From the NCBI RefSeq assembly GCF_018413465.1, contig NZ_JAHCDK010000004.1:124001-188000 (forward strand): DNA of 64,000 nucleotides. Reading direction: 5' to 3'. Of the stretch, positions 26,895 through 36,230 are shown in pieces (the first letter of the stretch is position 1; every line of letters starts with the position of its first letter). This DNA is from Flavobacterium sp. CYK-55. Its GTDB lineage: Bacteria; Bacteroidota; Bacteroidia; Flavobacteriales; Flavobacteriaceae. The notes beneath the pieces were generated by a model. That model was not told where the DNA came from and searched no databases. It worked only from the letters and a program-made list of their open reading frames with translations. A program made the position numbers and the translations under genes.

Positions 26895-27938
26895 ATGAGC
26901 CAAAGATTCCTTAACCACTTTGCCTTTTGGACTTTGTATGTACTATACAAAAGTTTTTTGAATATTGATTCAGATCTTTTGATGATGGATCAGTTTTTAT
27001 TATTGGTCAAAATTCAATTGGTATTTGTATCCATCAAAGTTTTGCTCGTTTATACTTTATTTTATGTCACCGACCAATATTTGCTCAAGCGATGGTCCGT
27101 TTTAAAAACAACTTTGAGCGTATTTGTATTATTTATAGCTTCCATTTTGGGCATCATGACACTCAATCAATGGATCGTCATCGGTTGGATTCAAGGACAA
27201 AAAACCAACCTTTTAGAAAACATCACTTCATTGCAAAGTATCGGTTATTGGTTTTTTATATTGGCTTTTGTGAGTGGTGTTGCGGTTTCAATTAAACTCA
27301 TCAGATACAGCTTCCGTCAAAAAATATCCGAACAAGAATTACTCAAAAAGAAACTCGAGCTTGAATTGCAATTTCTGAAAGCGCAATCCAATCCGCATTT
27401 TTTGTTCAATACGCTGAACAATATTTATGGATTAGCCCGAAAAAATTCTGACGCAACGGCTGATGCGGTGATGAAACTTTCAAATCTTTTGCGGTTTATG
27501 CTCTATGAAACAACCCATCCGTCAATAGAAATTGAAAAAGAAATCCAAATGATTTACGATTATATCGAACTTGAAAAATTGCGCTATTCGAGCAAACTTC
27601 AAGTGATTTTTCATCATGAAATAGATCAATCAAAAAAACGGATTACACCCTTGCTATTACTTCCGTTTGTAGAGAACGCTTTTAAACACGGAGCCAGTGA
27701 ATCAAGATTTGAAAGCTACATCGACATTCGTTTGACACTAAAAAATGATTTGCTTTTTTTTGAAATCAAAAATTCAATGGAGCATCAATCAGCATCAGAC
27801 AATGAATCAAAAATTGGGCTCAAGAATGTTAAACGTCAATTAGAGCTTCTGTACCCAAATCATCAATTAGATATAGACAAACAACCCAACTCGTTTCGAG
27901 TTACCCTAAAAATTAATCTTGCCGATGAAAAAATATAA
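26895..27938 (+). CDS. LytS/YehU-type sensor histidine kinase
   Basis: 347 residues. Four hydrophobic helices make the N-terminal membrane domain (about 8-145). A linker follows, then the His_kinase domain (PF06580) with QSNPHFLFNTLNNI, whose His168 is the phospho-acceptor. ATP-binding residues are in LLPFVENAFKHG (about 255) and IGLKNVKRQLELLYP (about 305). There is no periplasmic sensor domain, as usual in Bacteroidetes members. The LytTR regulator gene starts 14 nt before this gene ends, which implies translational coupling. It is the input half of a two-component pair with an unknown signal. Confidence 0.9.
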   Translation: MSQRFLNHFAFWTLYVLYKSFLNIDSDLLMMDQFLLLVKIQLVFVSIKVLLVYTLFYVTDQYLLKRWSVLKTTLSVFVLFIASILGIMTLNQWIVIGWIQGQKTNLLENITSLQSIGYWFFILAFVSGVAVSIKLIRYSFRQKISEQELLKKKLELELQFLKAQSNPHFLFNTLNNIYGLARKNSDATADAVMKLSNLLRFMLYETTHPSIEIEKEIQMIYDYIELEKLRYSSKLQVIFHHEIDQSKKRITPLLLLPFVENAFKHGASESRFESYIDIRLTLKNDLLFFEIKNSMEHQSASDNESKIGLKNVKRQLELLYPNHQLDIDKQPNSFRVTLKINLADEKI

Positions 27939-28629
27939 TTGCTTAATTGTGGAAGACGAGCCTTTGGCAGCCGAAATCTTGAAAGATTATTTGGAGCAAG
28001 TTGCATTTTTGAATTTGGTCGCGGTTTGCCCGGACGCTCTTTTTGCGCTCAACATTTTGCAAAAAGAGAAAATCGATTTAATTTTTTTAGATCTGCACTT
28101 GCCCAAACTCAAAGGCTTAGATTTTATCAAAACACTTCAAAACCCACCGAGAATCATCATTACAACCGCTTATCATCAATATGCAGTGCAAAGCTATGAG
28201 TTTAACGTAGTTGATTATCTGCTCAAACCCATAGAATTTAATCGTTTTTTGGTCGCTGTCAACAAACTCAAACCTTTAAATGAAATCATCACAACGCCCA
28301 CACTGATTCAGGAAAATGAAAAGGCTTATTTGTTTTTAAATGTGGGCAAGAAAAAAGTAAAGGTTTATTTAGATGAGATTTTGCACATCGAAAGTATAAA
28401 AGAATACTGTCAAATTTATACTGAAAATAAAGTTGTCAAAGTGAAGTGGCAACTCACACAAATAGAAGATTCAGTGCCTAAAGACCGGTTTATTCGCATT
28501 CATCGATCATTTATTGTGGCCAAAGACAAAATTGAAGCTTTTACTGCCACCGATGTTGAAATCAAACAAAAACAAATCCCAATTGGTCGAAGCTATAAAG
28601 AACTCGTGATGCATTTGATAGAAAAATAA
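27925..28629 (+). CDS. LytTR-family response regulator
   Basis: 234 residues from the ATG at 27925. The receiver domain (1-118) has the acidic pocket EDEP (9-12), phospho-acceptor Asp56 in FLDLHLP and the conserved lysine in LLKPIEF (about 103). A LytTR DNA-binding domain follows (about 140-234, with ILHIESIKEYCQIY and DRFIRIHRSFIV). It binds promoter repeats as a dimer. Start and stop codons overlap the kinase gene by 14 nt. Targets are not evident; the secreted proteins on both sides are possible but unproven. Confidence 0.92.
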   Translation: MKKYNCLIVEDEPLAAEILKDYLEQVAFLNLVAVCPDALFALNILQKEKIDLIFLDLHLPKLKGLDFIKTLQNPPRIIITTAYHQYAVQSYEFNVVDYLLKPIEFNRFLVAVNKLKPLNEIITTPTLIQENEKAYLFLNVGKKKVKVYLDEILHIESIKEYCQIYTENKVVKVKWQLTQIEDSVPKDRFIRIHRSFIVAKDKIEAFTATDVEIKQKQIPIGRSYKELVMHLIEK

Positions 28630-28653
28630 AAGCCCCGAAACAAACGAGGCTTT
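28628..28653. terminator. bidirectional terminator
   Basis: Stem AAAGCCCCG / CGAGGCTTT (one G-U or mismatch) with a 7-nt loop between convergent genes. Confidence 0.6.
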
Positions 28654-28671
28654 ATGATATTAAAAAACGAT

Positions 28672-31020
28672 TTATAGCTTGACAAGCTTCGCACTCGAGC
28701 TTCCCTTTTCAGAATTCACCTTCACCACATAATTTCCGGTTTTCAAACTTGAAACATCCACTGTTTTGGTTTGCTGCGCGCTCGGAATGGTCAAAACCAA
28801 TTGGCCGAGCGTATTGTAGATTTGAATTGATGAAACTTGAATGGATTTCTTGATTTCAATATTCAGAACATCTTTCACAGGAACGGGATAGATTTTGAAA
28901 TAATCTTCAAAAGCAAAATCAGCATTCGCTAAAAGTGCTACTGTTGTAGTGGCTGTATTGGTAATGATCGGAAAGTTGTAGTCAAAATAAATACTGGCCG
29001 TATTACTAAAAGTGTTTCCTAAAACCAGTGTTGGTTTGGTTTTGATTTTAAAAGCTACATAACCGTCATTATTGGCATCGTCAAACGGAAGGTTGATGTT
29101 CTCAAAGATAAATTCTACTTTATTACCGCCTGAAATTTTGGTTACAAACGAATGACTGCCACTAAGTGGAATCAGTGAATTGATGTCAAACTTCGCGGTA
29201 TCAATCATATCTTTAACCACGATGTTTTGCGCATTGGCCGTTCCGGTATTCTCAAAACGAATCAGGTAATGCACTTCTTTGCCCACCATTCCCGGAGTAA
29301 TCGTATTGCCTTCAAGACAGGTTTTGTCGTTCGGGTCAAATGAATTTACTAATGTCTGATTTAGGATAAAAGTATTGTCAACTGGGGTTTCATCAGTGGC
29401 CAAACTACTTGCTGAAGCAGTAAAAGTCAAATGATCACCACCATTGAGCGGCGGAGTTTCTGTTGGTGAGTTTGCATTCAAAAAAACCAAAATCTCTCTG
29501 GTTTCAAAAGGCAACAAATCAGTGAAATCCCAATTGAGATAATTGATGATTTGTAATGATACAACCGGAGTAGACATCACATAATCCAAAACCGCATCAT
29601 TAAACGCAAAACTAATGGTTCCTGATTGTGGGTGGGTGCCTTTGTTTTTGTAGATGATTTTATAAATCGCATCAAAACCCGGACGAGGAAGCATCATCGG
29701 AATAATGAGTACTTCGAGGTCAGGATGCACTCCGTTGGGTGTAAGGCAAAAATTTTGTTCAAAAGGGCTTGCCGAACTCGGAAAACCAACCGTTACACTC
29801 GTAGGATTAATATTAAAATAAGCTGGGTTCTCTAATGTGGGTGTAACCAAATGCGAACCAGCCACTACCGGAAGATTATAATTGCCAAACGTATTTGATA
29901 TGATGTTTCCGCTTACTGTTCCGTTTGAAATTGAGAAGTTCATATTCGGATAAGCAATATCGCTTTGATCACAACCATTTCCGTCAAAATCAAAACGGGT
30001 AGTTCCGGCTATTTCATAATAAGTACCTCCGGGCACAAACGAACAATACGAATTAACTTGGGTTAGCGCGTTATGATACAACATTCCATTAAACAACTCA
30101 CTTTCGTCAGCACAGATATAAGCCAATGAAGGGTTGTTGTTCAATTCAATCGTGTCATTGTGGCCGTTCTTGATGAACAACGAGGTTAGGTTATTGTTTT
30201 TGATATTCAAATAAAAGAAAACCGGATTGTGACTTAAATCGAGTGTGGTAATTTGATTAAAGTCAAGATACAAATGGGTCAACAAAGGATTGTTTGAAAC
30301 ATCCAAACTCGTGAGCATACTATGACTCGCACTTAACTTTTTAAAGTTGGGTAGCGTGGTTAAATCTATTGAAGTAATCTGTGTGTATCCAATGCCGATT
30401 TCTTCAAGTTGGGTCAATCCATTTACAATTAATCCGTCAATTTGATTTGTGTTAACACCACAATTTTTGAGCGCTGAAAAACCGGTTAAATCAATTGTAC
30501 CGGTGAGTAAATTATTTGAAATACCCAATGATTCAATGTGGTCGGTTCCTTGAAAATCAACAGCACTTAATGACGTCAGGCTATTATAATTCAAACTAAC
30601 AGACTTTAAATTGGGCATTTGAGACAAATGAACCGAGCTAAGATTTGATTGAGTACAAATTAAGGTTGTCAGCAAAGGCAACCCAGAAAGGTTCAGCGTT
30701 GTTAAATTGGTGTACGAGATGTATAAGTAAGTCAAACTTGTAAACATCTCCAAACCTGTTGCGTCACTGATGTAATCTTGAACATCGGTAGGATTAGACC
30801 CCACCGATAAATAGTCAATGTTTTGCACTTCACTAACCTCTATTTCTCCGTTACCGTTGGCATCAATAATCAATGGTTGACCATTTACATCATAAGCGGT
30901 TGCATTCCATGTAGTAGCTTGCAACAACTTGGCTTTAAGTCGTGCATCCGGAATATTAATAATCTGTCCAAATGAGCTTACCGCCAACAAGAACATCAAA
31001 AGTGCGCAAAGTTTTTTCAT
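28672..31020 (-). CDS. secreted leucine-rich-repeat protein with T9SS sorting domain
   Basis: 782 residues. Signal peptide MKKLCALLMFLLAVSSFGQ, a short region with an acidic loop DANGNGEIEVSE (about 53-64), leucine-rich repeats (about 80-290, for example LTTLNLSGLPLLTTL), a region around 330-440 with the DFDGNGCDQSD loop, a conserved beta-sandwich domain (about 560-690, VNSFDPNDKTCLEGN to IYFDYNFPI) as in DUF11-like/DUF7619 proteins, and a T9SS type A sorting domain (last 75). It is probably a cell-surface binding protein. The protein at 33871 is a paralogue with the same architecture. Confidence 0.85.
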   Translation of the reverse strand: MKKLCALLMFLLAVSSFGQIINIPDARLKAKLLQATTWNATAYDVNGQPLIIDANGNGEIEVSEVQNIDYLSVGSNPTDVQDYISDATGLEMFTSLTYLYISYTNLTTLNLSGLPLLTTLICTQSNLSSVHLSQMPNLKSVSLNYNSLTSLSAVDFQGTDHIESLGISNNLLTGTIDLTGFSALKNCGVNTNQIDGLIVNGLTQLEEIGIGYTQITSIDLTTLPNFKKLSASHSMLTSLDVSNNPLLTHLYLDFNQITTLDLSHNPVFFYLNIKNNNLTSLFIKNGHNDTIELNNNPSLAYICADESELFNGMLYHNALTQVNSYCSFVPGGTYYEIAGTTRFDFDGNGCDQSDIAYPNMNFSISNGTVSGNIISNTFGNYNLPVVAGSHLVTPTLENPAYFNINPTSVTVGFPSSASPFEQNFCLTPNGVHPDLEVLIIPMMLPRPGFDAIYKIIYKNKGTHPQSGTISFAFNDAVLDYVMSTPVVSLQIINYLNWDFTDLLPFETREILVFLNANSPTETPPLNGGDHLTFTASASSLATDETPVDNTFILNQTLVNSFDPNDKTCLEGNTITPGMVGKEVHYLIRFENTGTANAQNIVVKDMIDTAKFDINSLIPLSGSHSFVTKISGGNKVEFIFENINLPFDDANNDGYVAFKIKTKPTLVLGNTFSNTASIYFDYNFPIITNTATTTVALLANADFAFEDYFKIYPVPVKDVLNIEIKKSIQVSSIQIYNTLGQLVLTIPSAQQTKTVDVSSLKTGNYVVKVNSEKGSSSAKLVKL

Positions 31021-31111
31021 ATCAAACTGACTTAATTACTGTAAATCTAAACTAAAATGATTAAAAACCATCTTCATCTAGAATTTGATTGAGCCCAACT
31101 AGAATTCGCAT

Positions 31112-31140
31112 AAAAAAAGCCCCGCTACTAGCGAGGCTTT
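31112..31140 (-). terminator. rpsA terminator
   Basis: On the minus strand AAAGCCTCGCTAG pairs with a TAGCGGGGCTTT arm followed by a T-run. It lies 20 bp beyond the rpsA stop. Confidence 0.8.
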
Positions 31141-31160
31141 CATATCTAAAAAGGGAAATA

Positions 31161-32933
31161 TTATTTTTTCTCTTTCTCTTCCATTTGGGCTTTCAAACCA
31201 GCCAAAATGTCGTTGTTATCTCCAAGGGTTGAAGCCGGAGCATTGTTAGAAGAGCTGTTTGATTCAGCAGCAGCTTTTACTGCTTTTTCTTCTTCTTCTC
31301 TGAAAATAGCTGTGTGCGAAGCTACAACGCGTTTGAATTCTTTGTTGAACTCAATTACTTTGAACTCAGCAGCATCACCTTTTTTCAATTTTTTACCGTC
31401 TTCTTTCTCTAGGTGACGCGCAGGAATAAAGGCTACGATATCATCACCGAATTCAACAGTAGCACCTTTGTCTACCATTTCAGCAATAGTTCCGTTGTGA
31501 ACGGTTCCAACAGCAAATGAATCTTCATATTTATCCCATGGGTTAGCAGTAGTTTGTTTGTGACCCAATGACAATTTACGGCCATCAACGTCTAATTCAA
31601 GAACTACTACATCCAATTTATCACCTACGTTTACAAACTCAGATGGGTGTTTGATTTTCTTAGTCCAAGAAAGGTCAGAAATGTAGATCAATCCGTCGAT
31701 TCCTTCTTCTAATTCAACAAATACACCAAAGTTGGTAAAGTTACGCACAATACCTGTATGTTTAGAACCTACAGGATATTTAGCCGTAATGTCTGTCCAA
31801 GGATCTTGCGTCAATTGTTTGATACCCAATGACATTTTACGATCATCACGGTCCAAAGTCAAGATAACAGCTTCAACAACATCTCCTACTTTTACGAAAT
31901 CTTGAGCCGAACGCAAGTGTGTTGACCATGACATTTCAGAAACGTGGATCAATCCTTCAACACCTTCAGCAACTTCGATAAACGCACCGTAGTCAGCAAT
32001 AACCACTACTTTACCTTTTACTTTGTCACCCACCGCCAAGTTAGCATCTAAGGCATCCCAAGGGTGCGCGTTGAGTTGTTTCAATCCTAATTGGATTCTT
32101 GTTTTCTCATCATCAAAATCAAGGATTACCACATTGAGTTTTTGATCTAATTCAAGAACTTCACTTGGGTGGTTAATTCTAGACCATGACAAGTCTGTAA
32201 TGTGGATCAATCCGTCTACGCCACCAAGATCAATGAATACTCCGTATGAAGTGATGTTTTTAACCACACCTTCGAGTACTTGACCTTTTTGTAATTGACC
32301 GATGATTTCTTTTTTCTGAACTTCAATATCAGCTTCAATAAGCGCTTTGTGCGAAACCACAACGTTTTTGAATTCGTGGTTGATTTTTACCACTTTGAAT
32401 TCCATCATTTTGTTAACATACACATCGTAATCGCGGATTGGTTTCACATCAATTTGTGAACCTGGTAAGAACGCCTCAATTCCGAAAACGTCCACAATCA
32501 TACCCCCTTTAGTTCTGCATTTTACAAAACCGTTTACGATTTCGCCCGTTTCATGAGCAGCAATAACGCGATCCCATGATTTGATGGTTCTAGCTTTTCT
32601 GTGTGAAAGTACCAATTGTCCGGTTTTGTCTTCGCGAACGTCGATGAGTACTTCAACTTTGTCCCCAACTTTCAAGTTCGGGTTGTAACGGAACTCATTC
32701 AAAGAAATAACTCCTTCAGATTTAGCGTTGATATCCACGATAACATCGCGGTCCGTAATACGAACTACTACACCAACTACTACTTCTTCTTGATCCGTAT
32801 CAATAAAAGTTTTTGATACTAATTCTTCAAATTCTTTAAGGTTTTTCTCGTCTACTGCATCGATTCCTTCCTGGAAGTTGTGCCAGTTGAAATTTTCCAA
32901 AAATTCCGCTTGTGATTTTAAAATGTCAGCCAT
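31161..32933 (-). CDS. rpsA: 30S ribosomal protein S1
   Basis: 590 residues with consecutive S1 OB-fold domains. The clearest repeats begin KGQVLEGVVKNITSYGVFID, GDKVKGKVVVIADYGAFIEV and GSKHTGIVRNFTNFGVFVEL, each ending with an HPSE- or HLRS-like linker. It binds mRNA at the 30S platform and assists initiation, which matters in Bacteroidetes where most genes lack a Shine-Dalgarno sequence. The tail after 560 is Ala/Ser/Glu/Lys-rich and probably disordered. A strong promoter (33054-33084) gives a leader of about 115 nt, long enough for autoregulation as known for S1 in other bacteria. Confidence 0.96.
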   Translation of the reverse strand: MADILKSQAEFLENFNWHNFQEGIDAVDEKNLKEFEELVSKTFIDTDQEEVVVGVVVRITDRDVIVDINAKSEGVISLNEFRYNPNLKVGDKVEVLIDVREDKTGQLVLSHRKARTIKSWDRVIAAHETGEIVNGFVKCRTKGGMIVDVFGIEAFLPGSQIDVKPIRDYDVYVNKMMEFKVVKINHEFKNVVVSHKALIEADIEVQKKEIIGQLQKGQVLEGVVKNITSYGVFIDLGGVDGLIHITDLSWSRINHPSEVLELDQKLNVVILDFDDEKTRIQLGLKQLNAHPWDALDANLAVGDKVKGKVVVIADYGAFIEVAEGVEGLIHVSEMSWSTHLRSAQDFVKVGDVVEAVILTLDRDDRKMSLGIKQLTQDPWTDITAKYPVGSKHTGIVRNFTNFGVFVELEEGIDGLIYISDLSWTKKIKHPSEFVNVGDKLDVVVLELDVDGRKLSLGHKQTTANPWDKYEDSFAVGTVHNGTIAEMVDKGATVEFGDDIVAFIPARHLEKEDGKKLKKGDAAEFKVIEFNKEFKRVVASHTAIFREEEEKAVKAAAESNSSSNNAPASTLGDNNDILAGLKAQMEEKEKK

Positions 32934-33053
32934 GCTGATAATAAATTTGTATTCTGCTGTCTTTGAGTTTTTTACCGCGAGTAACCCAACAGAAGTTGTT
33001 ATGATTTTTTACGTGATTCCTTTTTGTAAACTCTTCTCCGCCAAAAAGGTGCG

Positions 33054-33084
33054 CAAAAGTAAGGCTATTTTTTTGAAATGCAAA
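33054..33084 (-). promoter_or_regulatory. rpsA promoter
   Basis: On the minus strand TTTG (33084-33081), a 19-bp spacer and TACTTTTG (33061-33054). This is a perfect Bacteroidetes housekeeping promoter about 120 bp upstream of the rpsA start. Confidence 0.78.
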
Positions 33085-33281
33085 CTTTTAGCTAGAGAAA
33101 TTTGCCTGCTATTGAAGTGTGTTTTTAGAAGCTTTTCCCACTTTCGCCTTAATCTCTTCGCTGCGCTACGAGGATATCGGCTCTATCGGGGCTAGGCGTG
33201 AAGTGTAAACTGAGGCAATTGTTTAAAATGAAGCTTTTTAAGATACCTGAAGCCCCATAGGAACAGTGTAAAAAGAAACAA

Positions 33282-33362
33282 GACTGTAAGACTGTAAGAT
33301 TGTAAGACTAAATCATGAAATCCGGCAGTCCTAAAATCTTATAGTCTTAAAATCTTACAATC
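33282..33362. repeat. octamer tandem array with imperfect inverted-repeat partner
   Basis: GACTGTAA, GACTGTAA, GATTGTAA, GACT run in tandem at 33282-33309. AGTCTTAAAATCTTACAATC at 33343-33362 is complementary to the end of this array at about 18 of 20 positions. The roughly 33-nt loop is non-coding. It can form a long hairpin downstream of the VOC gene. Confidence 0.7.
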
Positions 33363-33419
33363 CAAAAAAAACCAATACATCCTAAAACATATCGGCTTCC
33401 GGTTTAAATCTTAAAAGTA

Positions 33420-33860
33420 CTATTTCGGCTGCTCATCAAAATTCACCATCCAGCCAATGCCAAATTGATCGGTAAACATCCCAAAATAAGCACCCCAGAA
33501 AGTGTTGGTCATGGGCATAATAACATTTCCTCCGGCTGAAAGTCCATTAAAAAGACGGTCGGCTTCTGCCCTGCTTTCGGTATTAATCGACACCGAAAAA
33601 TTATTGCCAAACGCCACATCACCGCTTTGACTCGTGCTGTCGCTGCCCATCAAAATCGTGTGCGGACCAATCGGAAGTGAAACGTGCATTACGCGCTCAG
33701 CATCATCACCTTCAGCCGGCGGACAATTCGGATCATCTGAGGGCGGCATATCTTTAAACTTGCCCATGTACGGAATTTCCCCGCCAAAAACTGATTGATA
33801 GAACAAGAATGCTTTTTCGCAAGTTCCGTTAAAAATTAAATAAGGATGAATTGAGTTCAT
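33420..33860 (-). CDS. VOC family protein (PhnB-like)
   Basis: 146 residues, a single vicinal-oxygen-chelate domain of the PhnB/glyoxalase type (PF06983-like). It begins MNSIHPYLIFNGTCEKAFLFY, has the mid-domain strand HVSLPIGPHTILMGSD and ends WGAYFGMFTDQFGIGWMVNF, as in the small cytoplasmic PhnB-like proteins. These are usually metal-dependent or metal-free members with no defined reaction. It starts 10 bp after the stop of the T9SS LRR gene on the same strand and may be read through from it. The inverted-repeat hairpin beyond its stop may end the transcript. Confidence 0.88.
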   Translation of the reverse strand: MNSIHPYLIFNGTCEKAFLFYQSVFGGEIPYMGKFKDMPPSDDPNCPPAEGDDAERVMHVSLPIGPHTILMGSDSTSQSGDVAFGNNFSVSINTESRAEADRLFNGLSAGGNVIMPMTNTFWGAYFGMFTDQFGIGWMVNFDEQPK

Positions 33861-33870
33861 AGCTATTGGT

Positions 33871-36177
33871 TTATTGTTTTATAAAAGTTTTGGTTATGGT
33901 TCCGGCATCAGTTGTTATTTTAATCAAATAATTTCCGGTATTTAAAGCAGAAACATCCATGCTTTTTTGCGCAGAATCATCAGATCTCATCAATTGCCCA
34001 AGTGTGTTGTAGATCTTCCAAGATTGAAGTTGAATATTTTCATTCATTTGAATTTCAAAAACATCTTGCACCGGATTGGGCACAACCGAAACCCAAGTAT
34101 TTGCCTCAAAAGCATTGTTCGCCAAAGCGTTTGATACGGTTGTTGTGGCTGTATTGGTTATAATTGGCCAGTTGTAATCAAAATAGATATTCGCGCTATT
34201 GCTGAATGTACTGCCCAAAACCAAATTCGGCTTGGTCTTGATTTTAAATGCTACATAACCGTCATTATTCGCATCGTCAAACGGAAGTTGGATGTTCTCA
34301 AAAATAAATTCAACCTGATTGCCGTTGCTGATTTTGGTAAAAAACGGATGACTACCCGTAGTCGGAACCAAAGATGAAACATCAAACTTAGTGGTATCAA
34401 TGACATCTTTTACCACTATATTCTGGGCCGGTGCAGTTCCGGTGTTTTCAAAACGAATCAAATAATGCACATAATCACCCACTTTAGTCAACGGAATGGT
34501 GTTTCCTTCCAAGCAGGTTTTATCATTCGGGTCAAATGAATTCACTACGGTTTGGTGCAAAACAAAAGTATTGTCTTGAGGTGTATCATCATTTTGTGTT
34601 GTGTTGACTGCTAGAGTTGCATCAAGTATAAATCCCGAATTCACCGGCGGCGTTTCAAGCGGAGAATTCAAATTAAAATTCACCAAAATTCGTCGGGTCT
34701 CAAAAGGTTGCAAATCAACAAAAGTCCAATTCAGATAATTAATCACTTGGTTGTTCACCGGCGGATTCGCACTGAGCAAATCTAAAACCGCATCATTAAA
34801 AGCATAACTAATAGAACCTGATTCAATCTGATTGCCTTTGTTTTGGTATACAATCACATACCGAACATCAAAACCCGGACGGGCCGGATTGAGCGGAATA
34901 ATCTGAGCTTCTACATCGTGATGAATTCCGTTGGGTGTTACACAAAAATTTTGATGGAACGGACTGTTTTGTTGCGGAAATTGTATGGCTACAGAGTTCG
35001 GGCTTATATTAAAATACCCGGGGTGTTCAATAACCGGAATCAAATTATAGCTTCCGTCTTGCGGATAAAAACTATAGGCCCCCGAATTGTCTGCCACATA
35101 ATAACTCGATGCTGATCCGCTTTGTAATTTAACTTTAAAATTCGGAAAAACAGCTGTATCTGACGAGTCACAACCGTTGTTGTTGGTATCATATGCATGA
35201 CTCCCGGTAATCGTATGATAAGTTAATCCACCGGGTGTAAAAGAACAATACGAACTCGTATGACATTGGTTATATCCGCCAATGTTGATAGAGTACTGTA
35301 TATCACTAAGCTGATCTTCATCAGCACATACATACCTCATGGCATTGGCAAATTGATTATTGCCAAAATAAACGGTTTCGTTGCGTCCGTTTTTAACAAA
35401 CAAATACTCTAATAAATAGTTGTTCTGCGCCTGAATAAAATCAGCACTATACAACATCGAAAAGTCTAAAACGGTAAAATTATTAAACCTACAATCAACA
35501 GTTGTCAGGTTGTCAACACCTGATAGATTGAGTTCATTAAGCCCGCTGGCGTTACATGTCAAACTGGTCAGCGCAGGCAAATTGCTCAAAGTAAGTGTTC
35601 GGGGCGCCGGTGCTCCATTAGACAAACCAGCACCAGTAATGGTTGTTAGATGTTGCAACCCTGAAATATTAAAATTAACCAGCTTATTGGTAGCACAATT
35701 TAAAGTTTCAAGCGCGGTCAAATCATTCACTGCAAATTGTGTCAAAGCACAAGAACTGCAATCAAGGGTTTTTAGTTGGCTTAACCCTGAAACATTCAGT
35801 GTTGAAAGGTTACTACACAAATAAGTATTCAAATATTCCAATTGGATCAAAGCCGATAAATCAAGACCCGTAATCTGATTGTTGTACTTAATGGTAAGCC
35901 TCTTCAGATTGGTAAAATATTCAATACCTTGAGCGCTGGCAAAAATGTTTCCTCCCGAAGCACCGTCGGCAAAAATTTCATACACATTCAAAGCTTCTGA
36001 AACTTGTACTTCACCATCACCATCAGCGTCTAAAACAAAAGGACTGCCATTACTATCTCGAACAGTGCCCCAAGCTTTAATTTTATTTTTAAATACAGGA
36101 TCAGAAAAATTAACTGTTTGTGCCTTGATCCCCAATACAGACAAAAACAATAAAGCAATCAGCAATTTTTGATTCAT
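33871..36177 (-). CDS. secreted leucine-rich-repeat protein with T9SS sorting domain (paralogue)
   Basis: 768 residues. Signal peptide MNQKLLIALLFLSVLGIKAQ, acidic loop DADGDGEVQVSE (about 48-59), leucine-rich repeats (about 85-270), the VNSFDPNDKTCLEGN domain (about 545-680) and a T9SS sorting domain (last 75, VVPNPVQDVFEIQ to TKTFIKQ). The order matches the 782-residue protein at 28672. The C-terminal middle is very similar between the two, while the LRR parts have diverged. The two paralogues flank rpsA, which suggests duplication followed by divergence of the binding surface. Likely cell-surface; ligand unknown. Confidence 0.85.
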   Translation of the reverse strand: MNQKLLIALLFLSVLGIKAQTVNFSDPVFKNKIKAWGTVRDSNGSPFVLDADGDGEVQVSEALNVYEIFADGASGGNIFASAQGIEYFTNLKRLTIKYNNQITGLDLSALIQLEYLNTYLCSNLSTLNVSGLSQLKTLDCSSCALTQFAVNDLTALETLNCATNKLVNFNISGLQHLTTITGAGLSNGAPAPRTLTLSNLPALTSLTCNASGLNELNLSGVDNLTTVDCRFNNFTVLDFSMLYSADFIQAQNNYLLEYLFVKNGRNETVYFGNNQFANAMRYVCADEDQLSDIQYSINIGGYNQCHTSSYCSFTPGGLTYHTITGSHAYDTNNNGCDSSDTAVFPNFKVKLQSGSASSYYVADNSGAYSFYPQDGSYNLIPVIEHPGYFNISPNSVAIQFPQQNSPFHQNFCVTPNGIHHDVEAQIIPLNPARPGFDVRYVIVYQNKGNQIESGSISYAFNDAVLDLLSANPPVNNQVINYLNWTFVDLQPFETRRILVNFNLNSPLETPPVNSGFILDATLAVNTTQNDDTPQDNTFVLHQTVVNSFDPNDKTCLEGNTIPLTKVGDYVHYLIRFENTGTAPAQNIVVKDVIDTTKFDVSSLVPTTGSHPFFTKISNGNQVEFIFENIQLPFDDANNDGYVAFKIKTKPNLVLGSTFSNSANIYFDYNWPIITNTATTTVSNALANNAFEANTWVSVVPNPVQDVFEIQMNENIQLQSWKIYNTLGQLMRSDDSAQKSMDVSALNTGNYLIKITTDAGTITKTFIKQ

Positions 36178-36201
36178 TTCTTTTTCATTTTTTTATTGAA
36201 A

Positions 36202-36225
36202 AAGCCCTCTCAACAGAAAGGGCTT
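36202..36225 (-). terminator. terminator of the NupG-like transporter gene
   Basis: AAGCCCT / AGGGCTT stem (36202-36208 with 36219-36225), followed on the minus strand by a T-rich tract, just beyond the stop at 36231. Confidence 0.7.
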
Positions 36226-36230
36226 GTATT

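Larger units (their letters stand above)
32934..33419. other. rpsA upstream region and short-repeat region
   Basis: It contains the rpsA leader and promoter, a short GC-rich stretch near 33150-33195 (CTTCGCTGCGCTACGAGG) resembling the repeat words elsewhere in the window, and an octamer array with an inverted-repeat partner (33282-33362). No gene was seen. Confidence 0.5.
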
